A DNA stretch of 64,000 nt from Shewanella sp. ANA-3 (GTDB lineage: Bacteria > Pseudomonadota > Gammaproteobacteria > Enterobacterales > Shewanellaceae), in the NCBI RefSeq assembly GCF_000203935.1, contig NC_008577.1, positions 4,836,001-4,900,000 of the forward strand, read 5' to 3'. Each line of letters starts with the position of its first letter. Position 1 is the first letter of the stretch. Both the position numbers and the translations under genes were made by a program. This document shows positions 9,079 to 18,777 of this stretch, piece by piece. A model generated the notes under the pieces. The model was not told the DNA's origin and searched no databases. It saw only the letters and a list, made by a program, of their open reading frames with translations.

Positions 9079-11058
9079 ATGTCTTTTCTCGGTAAATTAA
9101 GCTTAGATGCGATCCCGTATCATGAGCCTATCATCATGGTGACCCTTGCGGTTGTTGCCGTGATAGGCCTGTACGTCGCAGCCTTGATCACTAAACACAA
9201 AAAATGGGGCGTGCTTTGGCACGACTGGTTAACCTCGGTTGACCATAAACGCCTCGGTATCATGTACATAGTGCTTGCCTTCATCATGTTGATCCGCGGT
9301 TTCTCCGACGCCATCATGATGCGTACCCAACAGGCACTGGCCACCAATGGCGCCGCAGGTTATCTGCCGCCTGAACATTACGACCAAATCTTCACTGCCC
9401 ACGGCGTGATCATGATTATCTTTATGGCGATGCCATTTATGATCGGTCTAATGAACTTAGTGCTGCCACTACAAATCGGTGCCCGCGACGTTGCCTTCCC
9501 CTTCTTGAACAACCTCAGCTTCTGGTTAACCGCGTCTGGTGCCGTGCTGATCAATATTTCATTAGGTTTAGGTGAATTCGCCCGTACCGGTTGGGTGGCT
9601 TACCCGCCTTTATCTGAGCTGGCTTACAGTCCGGGCGTTGGGGTCGATTACTATATCTGGGCACTACAGATTTCGGGGATAGGGACAACCTTAACCGGGG
9701 TCAACTTTATCGCGACTGTGCTTAAGATGCGCGCTCCAGGCATGAAGTTGATGCAAATGCCAATCTTCACTTGGACTTGTACTTGGGCCAACATCCTGAT
9801 CGTGGCTTCGTTCCCGATCCTGACCGCGGTTTTAGCACTGTTAACACTCGATCGTTACATGGATTTCCACTTCTTCACCAATGATGGTGGTGGTAACGCC
9901 ATGATGTATATCAACCTGTTCTGGGCTTGGGGTCACCCTGAAGTGTACATCCTGATTTTACCTGCGTTCGGTATCTTCTCAGACGTAATTTCAACCTTTA
10001 CCTCTAAGCGTCTGTTCGGCTATTCCTCCATGGTATGGGCCAGCGGCGCGATTTCGATCCTCGGCTTCATCGTGTGGTTACACCACTTCTTTACCATGGG
10101 CTCGAGCGCCAACGTCAACGCCTTCTTCGGCGTGATGACCATGGTGATTGCGGTCCCGACAGGGGTAAAACTGTTTAACTGGTTGTTCACTATTTACCGC
10201 GGCCGCCTGCGCTTAACTGTGCCAGTGCTGTGGACCTTAGGCTTTATGGTGACTTTCACCATTGGTGGTATGACGGGCGTGTTATTGGCCGTACCTGGAG
10301 CCGACTACGTACTGCACAACAGCTTGTTCCTGATCGCTCACTTCCATAACACCATTATCGGTGGTGCCGTGTTCGGTTACTTAGCCGGTTTTGCTTACTG
10401 GTTCCCGAAAGCGACGGGTTTCCACTTAAATGAGCGTTTAGGTAAAGCCTCATTCTGGTGCTGGCAGATTGGTTTCTATGTGGCCTTTATGCCGCTGTAT
10501 GTACTCGGTTTTATGGGTATGACTCGCCGTATCAACCACATTGATAACCCAGCATGGAACATGTGGATCTATATCGCTGCCGTGGGTGCTTGCATCATCA
10601 TGGTCGGTATCATTCTGCAATTCGTACAACTGTACGTGAGTATCCGTGACCGCGACCAAAACCGTGACACCACGGGCGACCCATGGAATGGCCACACACT
10701 GGAATGGTCAACCGCCTCACCACCACAGTTCTACAACTTTGCTAAGTTGCCACAAGTGTCTGATATCGATGCCTTTACCGATGCCAAAGAGAAAGGCACT
10801 GCGTATCAACGCCTCAAACACTATCAGCCAATCCATATGCCGAAAAATACTCCGAGCGGTATCTTAATGGCACTGGGTATTACTGCCGCTGGTTTTGCTG
10901 CGATTTGGCACATTCTGTGGCTCGCGATTGTGGGCATGGTGGGCGCGTTTATCGTGTTCTTATTCCGTGCTTATAACAACGATGTCGACTATTACGTTCA
11001 ACCCGATGAAGTGGCACGCATTGAAAATGCTCACTTAAACAATGTAGTAAGGGGCTGA
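9079..11058 (+). CDS. cyoB: Cytochrome bo3 ubiquinol oxidase subunit I
   Basis: The catalytic heme-copper subunit, 659 residues, about the length of E. coli CyoB (~663). It oxidises ubiquinol and reduces O2 to water while pumping protons. Hallmarks seen: FTAHGVIMIIFMAMPF (low-spin heme ligand His), WAWGHPEVYILILPAFG (CuB His and the cross-linked His-Tyr with the glutamate of the proton channel), WLHHFFTMG (two CuB His) and IAHFHNTIIGG (high- and low-spin heme His). Many membrane helices. It starts 2 bases after cyoA and ends one base before cyoC, so it is translationally linked to both. Confidence 0.97.
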   Translation: MSFLGKLSLDAIPYHEPIIMVTLAVVAVIGLYVAALITKHKKWGVLWHDWLTSVDHKRLGIMYIVLAFIMLIRGFSDAIMMRTQQALATNGAAGYLPPEHYDQIFTAHGVIMIIFMAMPFMIGLMNLVLPLQIGARDVAFPFLNNLSFWLTASGAVLINISLGLGEFARTGWVAYPPLSELAYSPGVGVDYYIWALQISGIGTTLTGVNFIATVLKMRAPGMKLMQMPIFTWTCTWANILIVASFPILTAVLALLTLDRYMDFHFFTNDGGGNAMMYINLFWAWGHPEVYILILPAFGIFSDVISTFTSKRLFGYSSMVWASGAISILGFIVWLHHFFTMGSSANVNAFFGVMTMVIAVPTGVKLFNWLFTIYRGRLRLTVPVLWTLGFMVTFTIGGMTGVLLAVPGADYVLHNSLFLIAHFHNTIIGGAVFGYLAGFAYWFPKATGFHLNERLGKASFWCWQIGFYVAFMPLYVLGFMGMTRRINHIDNPAWNMWIYIAAVGACIIMVGIILQFVQLYVSIRDRDQNRDTTGDPWNGHTLEWSTASPPQFYNFAKLPQVSDIDAFTDAKEKGTAYQRLKHYQPIHMPKNTPSGILMALGITAAGFAAIWHILWLAIVGMVGAFIVFLFRAYNNDVDYYVQPDEVARIENAHLNNVVRG

Positions 11059-11059
11059 T

Positions 11060-11680
11060 ATGAGTGTTGCAATCCCAGCTGATTTAGAAGTTGCTCACGC
11101 CGAGGAGCACCACGAGCACCATGACACGGGTGGCAACACCCTGTTTGGTTTTTGGCTCTACCTGATGACCGACTGCATCCTGTTTGCATCGGTATTCGCC
11201 ACCTACGCCGTGCTCTATATGAACACAGACGGCGGTGTCTCGGGTAAAGACATTTTCGAACTGGACTTTGTGCTGATCGAAACCGCAGCCCTGCTGCTCA
11301 GTAGTATTACCTATGGCTTCGCGTTGATTTTCGCTAAGCGCCACAACAAGGCGGCAACCCTCACTTGGTTAGCCATTACCTTTGCACTGGGCTGTGTGTT
11401 TATCGGCATGGAAGTCTATGAGTTCCATCACCTGATCGAACATGGCAACGGTCCACAACGCAGCGCCTTCCTGTCATCTTTCTTCACCTTAGTGGGCATG
11501 CACGGCTTGCACGTGACCGCTGGGTTAATTTGGATGGCAATCATGATGATTGAAGTCGCCAAAACGGGCTTAGGTAACCGCAGCATCACTCGCCTGAGCT
11601 GCTTAAGCTTGTTCTGGCATTTCCTCGACATCGTGTGGATTTGTGTATTCACCGTTGTGTACTTATTGGGAGCACTGTAA
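11060..11680 (+). CDS. cyoC: Cytochrome bo3 ubiquinol oxidase subunit III
   Basis: 206 residues with five membrane helices, the usual CyoC size. The N-terminus is rich in Glu and His (HAEEHHEHHDTGG), followed by the family stretch FGFWLYLMTDCILFASVFATY. The end contains LFWHFLDIVWICVFTVVYL, typical of oxidase subunit III. It belongs to the quinol oxidase complex without carrying redox centres. Its stop codon overlaps the cyoD start (TAATG). Confidence 0.96.
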   Translation: MSVAIPADLEVAHAEEHHEHHDTGGNTLFGFWLYLMTDCILFASVFATYAVLYMNTDGGVSGKDIFELDFVLIETAALLLSSITYGFALIFAKRHNKAATLTWLAITFALGCVFIGMEVYEFHHLIEHGNGPQRSAFLSSFFTLVGMHGLHVTAGLIWMAIMMIEVAKTGLGNRSITRLSCLSLFWHFLDIVWICVFTVVYLLGAL

Positions 11681-12021
11681 TGGGCGCACATACTCAATCA
11701 CATGACCATAGCCATGGCGCAGACGATCTGGCCGCCAGCATCAAGTCCTACTTAGTCGGTTTTGTGCTGTCAGTGGTGTTAACTGCCATCCCATTCTGGG
11801 CGGTAATGACCCATCACTTCGAACAATCGACGACGCTTGCCATCGTTATTGTCACGGCACTGGTGCAGATTTTGGTACACCTTAAGTACTTCCTGCACTT
11901 GGACTTCTCTAAGGAAGGCAAGATCAACACCTTCTCCTTCCTATTTACCGCGCTGATCATCGTGATGGTGGTTGGCTTGTCGGTATGGATCATTCTCGAA
12001 GCTAACGCTTTGATGATGTAA
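11680..12021 (+). CDS. cyoD: Cytochrome bo3 ubiquinol oxidase subunit IV
   Basis: The start is the ATG at 11680 that overlaps the cyoC stop by one base (TAATG), giving 113 residues, the normal CyoD length; a longer frame from upstream would run inside cyoC. The protein has a His-rich N-terminus (HTQSHDHSHG) and three membrane helices. CyoD is thought to help assemble the CuB centre of subunit I. Fourth gene of the operon, 13 bases before cyoE. Confidence 0.95.
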   Translation: MGAHTQSHDHSHGADDLAASIKSYLVGFVLSVVLTAIPFWAVMTHHFEQSTTLAIVIVTALVQILVHLKYFLHLDFSKEGKINTFSFLFTALIIVMVVGLSVWIILEANALMM

Positions 12022-12034
12022 CGAGACACAGCAA

Positions 12035-12967
12035 ATGAACACACAAGCTAGATTGACATCGACGCAATGGAAAGCACGCTTCAAAGGGTATGTACAGGTA
12101 ACTAAGCCTGGCATCATTTTCGGGAATCTGATTTCCGTTGCTGGCGGTTTCCTATTGGCCGCGAAGGGCGATGTGGATCTGGTCTTGATGCTGGCAAGCT
12201 TAGTGGGATTATCCTTAGTCGTCGCCTCAGGCTGTGCGATTAATAACTGTATTGACCGTGATATTGACGCAAAAATGCAGCGCACCTGCAAACGCGTCAC
12301 CGTCACGGGCGAAATCCCCCTAAGCCATGTCTTGCTGTTTGGCATCGCCTTAGGCGTGCTTGGATTTGGCATCTTAGCCCTGTTCACCAATGCCTTAGCC
12401 CTGCTGTTTGCCGCCATTGGCTATGTCGTTTATGTCGGGATTTATAGCCTCTATATGAAGCGAAACTCGGTTTACGGCACCTTAGTCGGCAGCTTTTCGG
12501 GCGCAGTACCGCCCGTGGTGGGCTATTGCAGCGTGACGGGGCAAATGGATATGGGCGCAGTGATTTTATTGCTGATGTTCAGTCTCTGGCAGATGCCACA
12601 CTCCTACGCAATCGCGATTTTCCGCTTTAATGACTATGCAGCCGCGAAGATCCCCGTGCTGCCCGTCGCCGAAGGGATGGCCAAGGCGAAGCACCATATA
12701 GTGCTCTATATCGCAGTGTTCGCCTTGGTCAGCACCATGCTGCCACTCGCAGGTTACACAGGCACCGCCTTTATGGCCGTGACCTGTGCCACCAGCCTCT
12801 GGTGGCTAACTATGGCCCTCAAAGGTTATCGTCAAGATGTGGATATGCCACGTTGGGCCAGACAAGTGTTTGGTTTTTCAATTATTACCATCACAGCACT
12901 CAGTGTAACCATGGCGCTGGATTTTCAAGCGGTCAGTCAAACCCCACTGTTTACCTTAGTGCGATAA
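12035..12967 (+). CDS. cyoE: Protoheme IX farnesyltransferase (heme O synthase)
   Basis: Inner-membrane UbiA-family prenyltransferase that farnesylates heme B to the heme O needed at the binuclear site of CyoB. The first Asp-rich motif is present as NNCIDRDIDAKM, followed by the basic RTCKR stretch; the second conserved region includes YMKRNSVYGTLVGSFSGAVP. Nine hydrophobic segments, 310 residues. Last gene of cyoABCDE, followed within 20 bases by a strong terminator, which supports a five-gene unit supplying both enzyme and cofactor. Confidence 0.96.
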   Translation: MNTQARLTSTQWKARFKGYVQVTKPGIIFGNLISVAGGFLLAAKGDVDLVLMLASLVGLSLVVASGCAINNCIDRDIDAKMQRTCKRVTVTGEIPLSHVLLFGIALGVLGFGILALFTNALALLFAAIGYVVYVGIYSLYMKRNSVYGTLVGSFSGAVPPVVGYCSVTGQMDMGAVILLLMFSLWQMPHSYAIAIFRFNDYAAAKIPVLPVAEGMAKAKHHIVLYIAVFALVSTMLPLAGYTGTAFMAVTCATSLWWLTMALKGYRQDVDMPRWARQVFGFSIITITALSVTMALDFQAVSQTPLFTLVR

Positions 12968-12987
12968 ATATAACCTTTATTCAAAAA

Positions 12988-13018
12988 CAAAAGCGCTAAC
13001 CTAGGTTAGCGCTTTTTA
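12988..13018 (+). terminator. Terminator of the cyo operon
   Basis: Near-perfect hairpin AAAAGCGCTAACC / GGTTAGCGCTTTT followed by a T run, 20 bases after the cyoE stop. Confidence 0.9.
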
Positions 13019-13149
13019 TTGCCGTATGACTAGCGTCACCCCAATACTTTAGTACCGTTTAACGACGACAATCTCAGCCATCGAAATTTATTGGACTACA
13101 ATATCAAACGCCTATAAACGTTTATGTGCATTATTACAGGGAGTATTCG

Positions 13150-14955
13150 ATGAAATTGATATCATCAGCCATAGTCTGTTTCAGTTTGAGTTCATTCGTA
13201 CAAGCATCGAGTCCACCAAAACCCAATGCCGAAGCAATTTATATGGGTGGCAACATAATAACAGTGAATGACTCTGCCCCCACAGCAGAGGCATTAGCGA
13301 TAAAAAATGGCCGCATTCTTGCCGTTGGCAAAGCATCGGAACTGCTAAAACTCAAAGGGAATGACACTCAAGTAATCAATCTCAATGGTAAGACACTAAT
13401 CCCAGGTTTTATCGATGGTCATGGTCACGTATTCAATACAGGGATCCAAGCGCTATCGGCAAATCTGCTCGCGGCTCCTGATGGACATGTCGGTAATATT
13501 GCCGATCTACAGAAAGCGTTAAAGGCATGGGCAGGCAAAGCTGAAAACAGCAAGCTCGGCATCATTCTCGGCTTTGGTTACGACGACTCACAGCTGGCGG
13601 AACAGCGCCACCCAACCCGCCAGGAATTAGACGCCGTTGCTAAGGACATTCCAGTACTTATCATCCATCAATCTGGCCACTTAGCCACACTGAATACTAA
13701 AGCGCTGGAGCTCGTAGGTTTTACCGCCGAAACTCAGGATCCTGAAGGCGGAAAACTGCGCCGCGAGGCCGATGGCAAAACCCCCAATGGCGTACTCGAA
13801 GAAACCGCCTTCTTTGGCATGCTGCTCCCGCTGTTTGCCAAGCTCAATGAAAAGGAAAACGAAACCATCTTTGCTGCTGGCATGAAGCTCTATTCCAGCT
13901 TTGGCTACACCACAGCGCAGGAAGGCCGCGCCTCTAGCGCTGCGGTAAAAACCATGTATAACGTTGCGCAGCAACAAAAGTTACCTATCGATGTGGCTGC
14001 CTACCCTGATATTCAAAGCGCACAGGATGTGATTGTTCCACCCTACTATTCTACTAATTACAACAATGGCTTCCGTGTAGCAGGCGCTAAACTCAACCTT
14101 GATGGTTCACCACAGGGTAAAACCGCTTGGTTAACTCAGCCCTATTTGGTTCCCCCCGTTGGACAAGAGCCGGGATACAAGGGTTACCCGAGCATGACCG
14201 ATGAGAAGGCGGCGGAATATATTGAACTCGCCCAGAGCAAAGGTTGGCAATTGTTGACCCATGTGAATGGCGATGCCGCCATCGATCAGCTCCTTAAAGG
14301 CATTGAAGCCAGTGAGAAAAAACACGGCAAGCCAGATAGGGGCTTTGTCGCCATCCATGCACAAACGGCACGCAAGGATCAGGTGGAGAGCTTTAAACGC
14401 CTTGGGGTTTTTCCATCTTTCTTCCCAATGCACACCTTTTACTGGGGTGATTGGCATATGGACTCAGTGCTAGGCGGTGAGCGCGCTCAAAATATCTCGC
14501 CAACGGGCTGGGCGCGAGAACTGGGGATGATTTATACCTCACACCATGACTCGCCAGTCGCATTACCCAACTCAATGCGAGTTTACTCCGCTACAGTTAA
14601 TCGTATCAGCCGCACTGGGCGCGTACTCGGCCCGGCACAAAAGGCCTCTCCATTGGAGGGATTGAAATCTCAAACCCTGTGGGCAGCAACTCAATATAAA
14701 GAGGAAAAAAACAAGGGCTCGCTGGAAGTGGGTAAACTGGCAGACTTAGTGATTTTATCCGATAACCCACTGCAAGTTGCCCCCGAAGCTCTTGCCGATA
14801 TTCAGATATTAGAAACGATTAAAGAAGGCCAAACTGTCTATAAACGTGATGATCAAGTCAATGCTAATACCGGAAGCTGCGTAGAGTCCGCCAAATGCCA
14901 ATCAATAGCAACGACAGCCATGATAGCGACAGGCTTATTGCATCACGCACATTAA
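13150..14955 (+). CDS. Exported amidohydrolase family 3 protein (YtcJ-like)
   Basis: The ATG at 13150 has CAGGGAG 6 bases upstream and opens a clear signal peptide (MKLISSAIVCFSLSSFVQAS), so it is preferred to an upstream in-frame start. The mature protein is a metal-dependent amidohydrolase: IDGHGHVF near residue 92 gives the HxH metal ligands, IHQSGHLA and LTHVNGDAAID follow, and the end has the family strand GSLEVGKLADLVILSDNP. Substrate unknown; relatives act on amides or N-acyl compounds. A signal peptide points to the periplasm or outer surface. There are Cys residues near the C-terminus (SCVESAKC), possibly a disulfide. It appears monocistronic between two hairpins. Confidence 0.85.
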   Translation: MKLISSAIVCFSLSSFVQASSPPKPNAEAIYMGGNIITVNDSAPTAEALAIKNGRILAVGKASELLKLKGNDTQVINLNGKTLIPGFIDGHGHVFNTGIQALSANLLAAPDGHVGNIADLQKALKAWAGKAENSKLGIILGFGYDDSQLAEQRHPTRQELDAVAKDIPVLIIHQSGHLATLNTKALELVGFTAETQDPEGGKLRREADGKTPNGVLEETAFFGMLLPLFAKLNEKENETIFAAGMKLYSSFGYTTAQEGRASSAAVKTMYNVAQQQKLPIDVAAYPDIQSAQDVIVPPYYSTNYNNGFRVAGAKLNLDGSPQGKTAWLTQPYLVPPVGQEPGYKGYPSMTDEKAAEYIELAQSKGWQLLTHVNGDAAIDQLLKGIEASEKKHGKPDRGFVAIHAQTARKDQVESFKRLGVFPSFFPMHTFYWGDWHMDSVLGGERAQNISPTGWARELGMIYTSHHDSPVALPNSMRVYSATVNRISRTGRVLGPAQKASPLEGLKSQTLWAATQYKEEKNKGSLEVGKLADLVILSDNPLQVAPEALADIQILETIKEGQTVYKRDDQVNANTGSCVESAKCQSIATTAMIATGLLHHAH

Positions 14956-14965
14956 ACTTGGCGGT

Positions 14966-15009
14966 AAAATGTCGATAGAAGACTTGCGCTTCTATCGACA
15001 TTTCTTTTA
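14966..15009. terminator. Rho-independent terminator after the amidohydrolase gene
   Basis: Long perfect stem AAATGTCGATAGAAG / CTTCTATCGACATTT with a 7-base loop, followed by TCTTTT. It sits between the convergent amidohydrolase gene and rsmJ and may serve both. Confidence 0.85.
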
Positions 15010-15043
15010 TACGCCATTGTGAAAACTTTGATTTGTTAAAGAG

Positions 15044-15829
15044 TTACTTCATTGCCGATTTAACATAAACATCGAAGCGGTTTTTCTTAGTCTCAATAAC
15101 CATGCTGGGCTTAACACCGGCGAGGTCTTCGGCATAATCGGGGCGCTTCACCACCACACGCTTACTGGCTAGGGCCATGGCGGGGGCGAGCAAACCATCG
15201 GCGTCGAGGTCTGCACCGACTAAGGTTTGGAAGACCCGCATTTCCTTTTTAACCAAGGCCGATTTGTCGCGGTGGGGGTACATAGGGTCGAGGTAGACGA
15301 CATCAACCTCTTGCTCCAATTTGGCGAGTGCTTCGAGGCTGGAGCCATGGAAAAGCTGCATACGTTCACGCATCCAATCGCCGATTTCGGCATCTTGATA
15401 GGCGCGGCGCAGACCGTCTTCTAATAATGCAGCCACCACAGGATGGCGCTCTACCATAATCACAGTGCAACCTAAGCTTGCCAGCACAAAAGCATCGCGA
15501 CCCAAGCCCGCAGTACCATCGACCACTTTTGGGGTAACGCCCTGCTTTAACCCAACAGCCTTAGCAATCGACTGCCCACGACCGCCACCAAACTTGCGTC
15601 TATGGGCAACCGCACCAGTCACAAAATCCACTACTATGCCATCGAGCTTAGGTTCATCACGCTTATGTAGCGTCAAGGTGTCTGATTCAAAACGCAATTC
15701 GAATGGCGCATCGGCATCAAACACCAGTTGCCAACGAGCACAGATATCCACAAGAGTTGGAAATTGCTGATTAAAAAAGACTGGTATAGGCAAAGGGATC
15801 ACTGTTTGACAGGTAGAAATTGCCGCCAT
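15044..15829 (-). CDS. rsmJ: 16S rRNA (guanine1516-N2)-methyltransferase
   Basis: 261 residues. An SAM-dependent methyltransferase that modifies G1516 of 16S rRNA in E. coli. Seen: FGGGRGQSIAKAVGLK, the SAM motif I as VVDGTAGLGRDAFVLASLGC, the acidic motif EVDVVYLDPMYPHR, and the conserved KSALVKKEMRVFQTLVG. These are the characteristic blocks of RsmJ (formerly YhiQ). It is divergent from rlmJ, another rRNA methyltransferase, across about 150 bases. Confidence 0.95.
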   Translation of the reverse strand: MAAISTCQTVIPLPIPVFFNQQFPTLVDICARWQLVFDADAPFELRFESDTLTLHKRDEPKLDGIVVDFVTGAVAHRRKFGGGRGQSIAKAVGLKQGVTPKVVDGTAGLGRDAFVLASLGCTVIMVERHPVVAALLEDGLRRAYQDAEIGDWMRERMQLFHGSSLEALAKLEQEVDVVYLDPMYPHRDKSALVKKEMRVFQTLVGADLDADGLLAPAMALASKRVVVKRPDYAEDLAGVKPSMVIETKKNRFDVYVKSAMK

Positions 15830-15979
15830 TATGCCAAAAGCGAGCAGAGCTGAATACTCTCTTCATGGCGAATTCAGGGTAGTGCATAGTGTGGCTAATT
15901 TACCCCAAGGAGTATTATCCCTATAATTGCCCCATTGAATGCGGGTATTTCACCTGTACTGCTCACCTTGGAAGATCCG

Positions 15980-16825
15980 ATGTTAAGTTACCGCCACGGT
16001 TATCACGCCGGCAATTATGCCGATGTGTTGAAACACGCTATTTTGCTGCAAACCTTGCAGTTAATGCATAAGAAAGACAAACCCTTAGTCTACATCGATA
16101 CCCATGCGGGTGCGGGTGGTTATGCGTTAACGGATGAGTTTGCTCAGAAGACAGGTGAATACCTCGAAGGCGTGGCCAAGCTTTGGGATAAAACCGATCT
16201 GCCAAAATCCCTGCAGGATTATGTGGATGCGGTGCGTCACTTTAATGAAGACAATCCAGAAGAACTCAACTTTTACCCAGGTTCTCCCGCCATTATCGAT
16301 ATGGAGCTGGGGCCGAAGGATCGTATGCTGTTGCACGAGCTGCACGGTACCGATCATCTGCTGCTGGATGAGTATTTCGAGCAGGATAAGCAGGTAAAAG
16401 TCATCAAGGGCGATGGCCTTAAAGGATTGATTGCTGCGGTACCGCCACTAGAGCGCCGAGCACTGGTACTTGTCGACCCCAGCTATGAGATTAAGACCGA
16501 CTATCAAACGGTCGCCGAGACCTTAATCAAGGCACATAAACGCTTTGCTACGGGCGTATTTATGCTTTGGTATCCCGTAGTTAACCGCGCGCAGACGGAA
16601 GAAATGCTTGCCCGCTTAGCTGGCAGCGGTATTAAGCGCCAGCTGCGTATCGAGCAGGCAATCAAACCCGACTCCAATGAATTTGGCATGACCGCCGCAG
16701 GCCTATGGGTGATTAACCCACCTTGGCAACTGGATGAAATCGCGACTGAAATGCTCGACTATCTTGGCAAAAACTTAGGCCAAGCGGATGGCAATGTCAT
16801 CGTCAAATGGGAAGTCGGCGAATAA
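15980..16825 (+). CDS. rlmJ: 23S rRNA (adenine2030-N6)-methyltransferase
   Basis: The start is the ATG at 15980, because the protein then begins MLSYRHGYHAGNYADVLKH as RlmJ does in enterics and GGAAG lies 5 bases upstream; the longer frame adds 15 unrelated codons. 281 residues. It methylates A2030 of 23S rRNA. The N6-adenine methylase catalytic motif appears as LVDPSYE (DPPYE in E. coli), and DTHAGAGGYAL forms part of the SAM site. Divergent from rsmJ. In E. coli rsmJ, prlC, rlmJ and gor lie together; here all four are in the window but separated. Confidence 0.94.
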   Translation: MLSYRHGYHAGNYADVLKHAILLQTLQLMHKKDKPLVYIDTHAGAGGYALTDEFAQKTGEYLEGVAKLWDKTDLPKSLQDYVDAVRHFNEDNPEELNFYPGSPAIIDMELGPKDRMLLHELHGTDHLLLDEYFEQDKQVKVIKGDGLKGLIAAVPPLERRALVLVDPSYEIKTDYQTVAETLIKAHKRFATGVFMLWYPVVNRAQTEEMLARLAGSGIKRQLRIEQAIKPDSNEFGMTAAGLWVINPPWQLDEIATEMLDYLGKNLGQADGNVIVKWEVGE

Positions 16826-16858
16826 GCAAATCCTATTGCGTCATAATCGCATGTAGCA

Positions 16859-16897
16859 GAGCAGCGTCACCTCCTAGGTACGCTGCTTTTGTTTTTT
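16859..16897 (+). terminator. Terminator after rlmJ
   Basis: Stem GCAGCGT / ACGCTGC with a 12-base loop followed by TTTTGTTTTTT, about 35 bases after the rlmJ stop. Confidence 0.8.
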
Positions 16898-16979
16898 AAG
16901 CATTAAATAACCTACTGAATAGGCATCTTTTCGACACTCGTTAACCCGAGTTCAGGTTAAATAGAGAGTGGCAGTGCCG

Positions 16980-17699
16980 CTAGACTTTGGCACTGCGGTA
17001 ACGTTTTAGCAGAATTTGCACCCGTTCCACATAGGCTTGGGTTTCTGGATAGGGAGGAATACCGTTGTATTGGGTCACTGTGGTTGGCCCAGCATTGTAG
17101 GCCGCGCAGGCCAATGCAATATCACCATTAAACTGTTTTAGCATTTGCGCCAAATACTTACTGCCGCCGAGAATATTCTCCTCCGGTAAAAAGGCATTGG
17201 TCACGCCCATCTCTTTGGCGGTTTCGGGCATCAATTGCATCAAACCCATTGCGCCAGTGCGCGACAAGGCTCTGGCATTAAAGGCCGACTCGGCGTGGAT
17301 CACGGCGCGGATAAGTGCAGGGTCTAATTGATGTTTATGAGCCGCACGGCTGATCAAACTATCGTAATTGCGGGTAAACAACCGAATGCCATTCCAGTCA
17401 ATTTTGGAATCTGGGCGACAGGCAAAACAGTCATAGAGCAGGATTTGATACTCATTGGTGGTCGGCGCTTTATCGGTAAAAGCAGTGACACCATTGGCCT
17501 GTAGATATTGATAAACTTTGACTTTTTCTTGCCCAGTGTTACTCACAATACCGCTTTCAGAATAACGGGCCACAATACGGGGCTTAGGCTTGGCTTCTTC
17601 GGCAAACGCGGCCGCAACACTTCCCCAAGCCAAGCACAAACCAAGGCTAGCTATGGCTATCGACTTAAGGCAAAGTGGCGAAGAATGCGTTGCTGGCAT
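16980..17699 (-). CDS. Exported lytic transglycosylase (SLT domain)
   Basis: 239 residues. The ATG at 17699 overlaps the stop of the upstream gene (TGATG); a TTG one codon earlier is less likely. A signal peptide (cleaved near AFA-EE, residue ~33) is followed by ~80 residues containing VYQYLQANGVTAFTDKAP, a DUF4124-like strand, and then the SLT domain from ~110. The catalytic Glu is in IRAVIHAESAFN, followed by GAMGLMQLMPETA and ACAAYNAGP, the family signatures. It should cleave peptidoglycan glycan strands in the periplasm, leaving 1,6-anhydromuropeptides. Last of a three-gene operon with LemA and DUF3137 proteins. Confidence 0.92.
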   Translation of the reverse strand: MPATHSSPLCLKSIAIASLGLCLAWGSVAAAFAEEAKPKPRIVARYSESGIVSNTGQEKVKVYQYLQANGVTAFTDKAPTTNEYQILLYDCFACRPDSKIDWNGIRLFTRNYDSLISRAAHKHQLDPALIRAVIHAESAFNARALSRTGAMGLMQLMPETAKEMGVTNAFLPEENILGGSKYLAQMLKQFNGDIALACAAYNAGPTTVTQYNGIPPYPETQAYVERVQILLKRYRSAKV

Positions 17700-18727
17700 C
17701 AAAGTCCCGTATGTTCGTTGAGTTTAAGTACTTCAATAATAGCAAAGAGTTGCTTCATCTCACGGTTTAACTGGCTAAATTCCGCCGAAAAATGAGCACT
17801 GTCGAAGATAGAGCGCATCTGGAAACGACTGCGGCGATTAGGCAAAAACAAGATCAAACGGTTGCGAAAGAAGGCGCATTGAATCTCCCCATCGAAGGAC
17901 TTTGCCAATTGCTGCAAGCGCTCCATAAAGGCGGTATTGAGCAAATAGCGCGACTCGATTTGATCCGTTGAAAACACATCGAACTCTTTTTCGAACAGGG
18001 GATCTTCAAGCTTCACCCTTTGCAGCCCTGAGTGGTTGTCGGATAAGAAATTTGCCAGTCCGCCGCGATCCTTTAATACCACGGTATGACCAATAAATTG
18101 CTTATGGCTACTCAGCTCAACCACAGTGCCGCGAAAGCGAGTCTCGGTGCGAGTCACGGTTCGGCGTTTATTGCCGTCCCACTCCTCCACTCGCACGTCT
18201 TTGGTCAGGGTTAACTCATTGACGACTAACTCAATGCCCTTGTATTGACCTTGAATATAATCACCAAAGCTCGCCTTATCGTAATTGGGTAGCACCTTAG
18301 CCGCAGTGAGGCGATTCATGTCGAGGCGCATCTCGCGGTTGTAGATAAAATCCTCACCAAAGTACTTAAACATGATGGGATAAATATCTTGCTGCACTTG
18401 CCGCTTAAACTGCCGAGTCGGTGTAAAACTCCAAAAACCTAATCCCAATAGCGCGACTAACGGCAGCGGAAACAGCATGAGTCCACGGCTATGCCCCAAT
18501 AGCGCTAACAGCACAAGACCTGCGACAATCGCCAAACTAAGATATAAGCGTTTACGCGTAGCCTTAAGGCTGTTGACGCGCTTGGTTTCATAGCGGGCGG
18601 CCAGCGGCGCCAGTTGGGTATCGTAGTACTCCTGTAGCGACTCCCTATCCGAAGCGTCGGCCGACAATCTTGCCGCCTGCCGCTGAGCCTTGATAGGACT
18701 GCCTAAGATAAAGGTGAGTATATTCAT
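17699..18727 (-). CDS. DUF3137 membrane protein
   Basis: 342 residues. The N-terminal ~80 residues include a basic region and two membrane helices (LYLSLAIVAGLVLLALLG, LMLFPLPLVALLGLGFWSF); the rest is a soluble domain with alternating strands, matching the DUF3137 family by its pairing with LemA and by the stretch RFRGTVVELSSHKQFIGHTVVLKDRGG. Function unknown. It lies about 50 bases after the lemA-like stop and overlaps the start of the transglycosylase gene by one base, so the three should be co-expressed. Confidence 0.8.
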   Translation of the reverse strand: MNILTFILGSPIKAQRQAARLSADASDRESLQEYYDTQLAPLAARYETKRVNSLKATRKRLYLSLAIVAGLVLLALLGHSRGLMLFPLPLVALLGLGFWSFTPTRQFKRQVQQDIYPIMFKYFGEDFIYNREMRLDMNRLTAAKVLPNYDKASFGDYIQGQYKGIELVVNELTLTKDVRVEEWDGNKRRTVTRTETRFRGTVVELSSHKQFIGHTVVLKDRGGLANFLSDNHSGLQRVKLEDPLFEKEFDVFSTDQIESRYLLNTAFMERLQQLAKSFDGEIQCAFFRNRLILFLPNRRSRFQMRSIFDSAHFSAEFSQLNREMKQLFAIIEVLKLNEHTGL

Positions 18728-18777
18728 TCAGTTAATATGTTTGCGGAGCCTATCTTGGCCCCGCAAATATCGAAGGA